A DNA stretch of 34,395 bases, taken from NCBI GenBank assembly GCA_026398515.1, contig JAPLSS010000776.1, forward strand, positions 1-34,395, given 5' to 3'. Made by a program: the position numbers and the translations under genes. The notes below the pieces were generated by a model, which was not told where the DNA came from, made no database searches, and saw only the letters and a program-made list of their open reading frames with translations. Shown here piece after piece: positions 33,215 to 34,395 of this stretch. The first letter of the stretch is position 1; every line of letters begins with the position of its first letter. Source of the DNA: Candidatus Sumerlaeota bacterium. Lineage in GTDB: Bacteria; Sumerlaeota; Sumerlaeia; JAPLSS01.

Positions 33215-34395
33215 ATGGCCGCACGAACGCCTGACGAGCCTACGGCTCCCCCGCACAACCTCGACGTGGAGCGAGCGGTGCTGGGAACCGTTCTGCTCGA
33301 TCCCAAGGCCTTCGTCGCCCTGCAAGACCGCGTCGCGGAAACCGATTTCCACTCGGGCGCCCACCGCCAGATCTACCACGCCATGCGCGCGCTGGCCGAT
33401 CGCTCGCAGCCGATCGACCCGACCACTCTGGCCGAGGCGCTTCGCCAGCGCGGCGACCTGGAGGCCGCCGGCGGGCCGGCCTATCTGGCCACGCTCGAAT
33501 CGTACGTCTTCACCTCGGAGAACCTGGCGCAATACACCGAACAGCTGCTGGATCTCTCGCGCCGCCGCCGGCTGATCGAAGCCTCCGAGACGATCCGCAA
33601 GGAGGCGTTCAGCTCGCCGCGCAGCGTCGGCGAGATCCTCGACGAATCGGAAAAGCGCATCTTCGCCCTGACCCAGGAGGGCGAGCGGCGGGAATTCCTC
33701 CACGTCAGCGACGTGGCGTTCGAGGCGATGGACGAGGCCCACGCGCGGTTTCACAACCGGCAGGAAGTGGCGGGGCTGTCGACGGGCTTCCCGCGGCTGG
33801 ATGAAAAGCTGACCGGGTTGCATCCATCGGAGTTGATCATCCTGGCGGCGCGGCCCTCGGTGGGCAAGACCGCCCTGGCGCTCAATATCGCCACCCACGT
33901 GGCGCTGCGCGAGTCGAAGCCCACCGCGATCTTCAGCCTCGAAATGAGCGCGCCGCAAATCGTCCAGCGCATCCTGTGCAGCATGGCGCGAATCCCCATG
34001 CAGAAGATGCGCACGGGCTCGCTGCACCGCGCCGACCTGGGCCAGATGGACGAGCAGGCGCGGCGCCTCAGCGTGGCGCCGCTGTACATCGACGATTCGC
34101 CGAGCCTGTCGGTCCTCGAGGTGCGCGCCAAGGCCCGGCGCCTGGGGGCGCAGGTCCGCGACCTGGGGTTCCTCGTCATCGACTACCTGCAGTTGATGCG
34201 CGGCCACGGGCGGGTCGAGAGCCGCCAGCAGGAAGTGGCCGAGATCGCGCGCTCGCTCAAGGCGCTGGCGCGCGAGATGAGCCTGCCGATCCTCGCCCTC
34301 AGCCAATTGAGCCGCGGCATCGAGCAGCGCAAGGGCCGGGATAAGACGCCGAAGCTGTCGGACCTGCGCGAATCAGGGGCCATCGAACAGGACGC
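33215..34395 (+). CDS. dnaB: Replicative DNA helicase (partial, continues beyond window)
   Basis: Translation from ATG 33215: MAARTPDEPTAPPHNLDVERAVLGTVLLDP..., Walker A 'ARPSVGKTALALNIA', 'FLVIDYLQLM', 'ILALSQLSRGIEQR'; no stop before window end, so missing from the ORF track. Confidence 0.97.
   Translation, partial: MAARTPDEPTAPPHNLDVERAVLGTVLLDPKAFVALQDRVAETDFHSGAHRQIYHAMRALADRSQPIDPTTLAEALRQRGDLEAAGGPAYLATLESYVFTSENLAQYTEQLLDLSRRRRLIEASETIRKEAFSSPRSVGEILDESEKRIFALTQEGERREFLHVSDVAFEAMDEAHARFHNRQEVAGLSTGFPRLDEKLTGLHPSELIILAARPSVGKTALALNIATHVALRESKPTAIFSLEMSAPQIVQRILCSMARIPMQKMRTGSLHRADLGQMDEQARRLSVAPLYIDDSPSLSVLEVRAKARRLGAQVRDLGFLVIDYLQLMRGHGRVESRQQEVAEIARSLKALAREMSLPILALSQLSRGIEQRKGRDKTPKLSDLRESGAIEQD

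Overview
GC-rich bacterial window, probably from an uncultivated lineage (no rRNA or tRNA seen). The right end is a housekeeping block on the + strand: prs - rplY(ctc) - pth - rpsF - ssb - rpsR - DUF2232-like membrane gene - rplI - dnaB. dnaB runs off the window, which is why the ORF track misses it. The left part holds a GNAT, a sugar transferase, a UMF1-type MFS transporter, a class II ribonucleotide reductase (nrdJ), a very large exported methyltransferase/PQQ-propeller protein, a PIG-L deacetylase, a TM1410/GH114-like hydrolase and a frameshifted CBM/GH42-like enzyme. The middle (about 17.9-25.3 kb, all minus strand) is the best candidate for an undescribed system: two exported caspase-like proteases, one ending in a DUF4384-like domain, flank three exported DUF4384-like paralogs (one a lipoprotein) and a toxin-first PIN/Phd toxin-antitoxin pair, with a decayed group II intron end at its border. 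Two non-coding signals also stand out. (1) The MFS/nrdJ intergenic region carries two triplets of DnaA-box-like 9-mers, each with the same 21/11-bp spacing. (2) Many intergenic nested-palindrome (REPIN-like) elements of several sequence families share an architecture; two families show a compensatory base change. Micro-repeats are also inserted in frame inside the PQQ gene. All calls are from reading the sequence and the supplied translations; no database searches were run.
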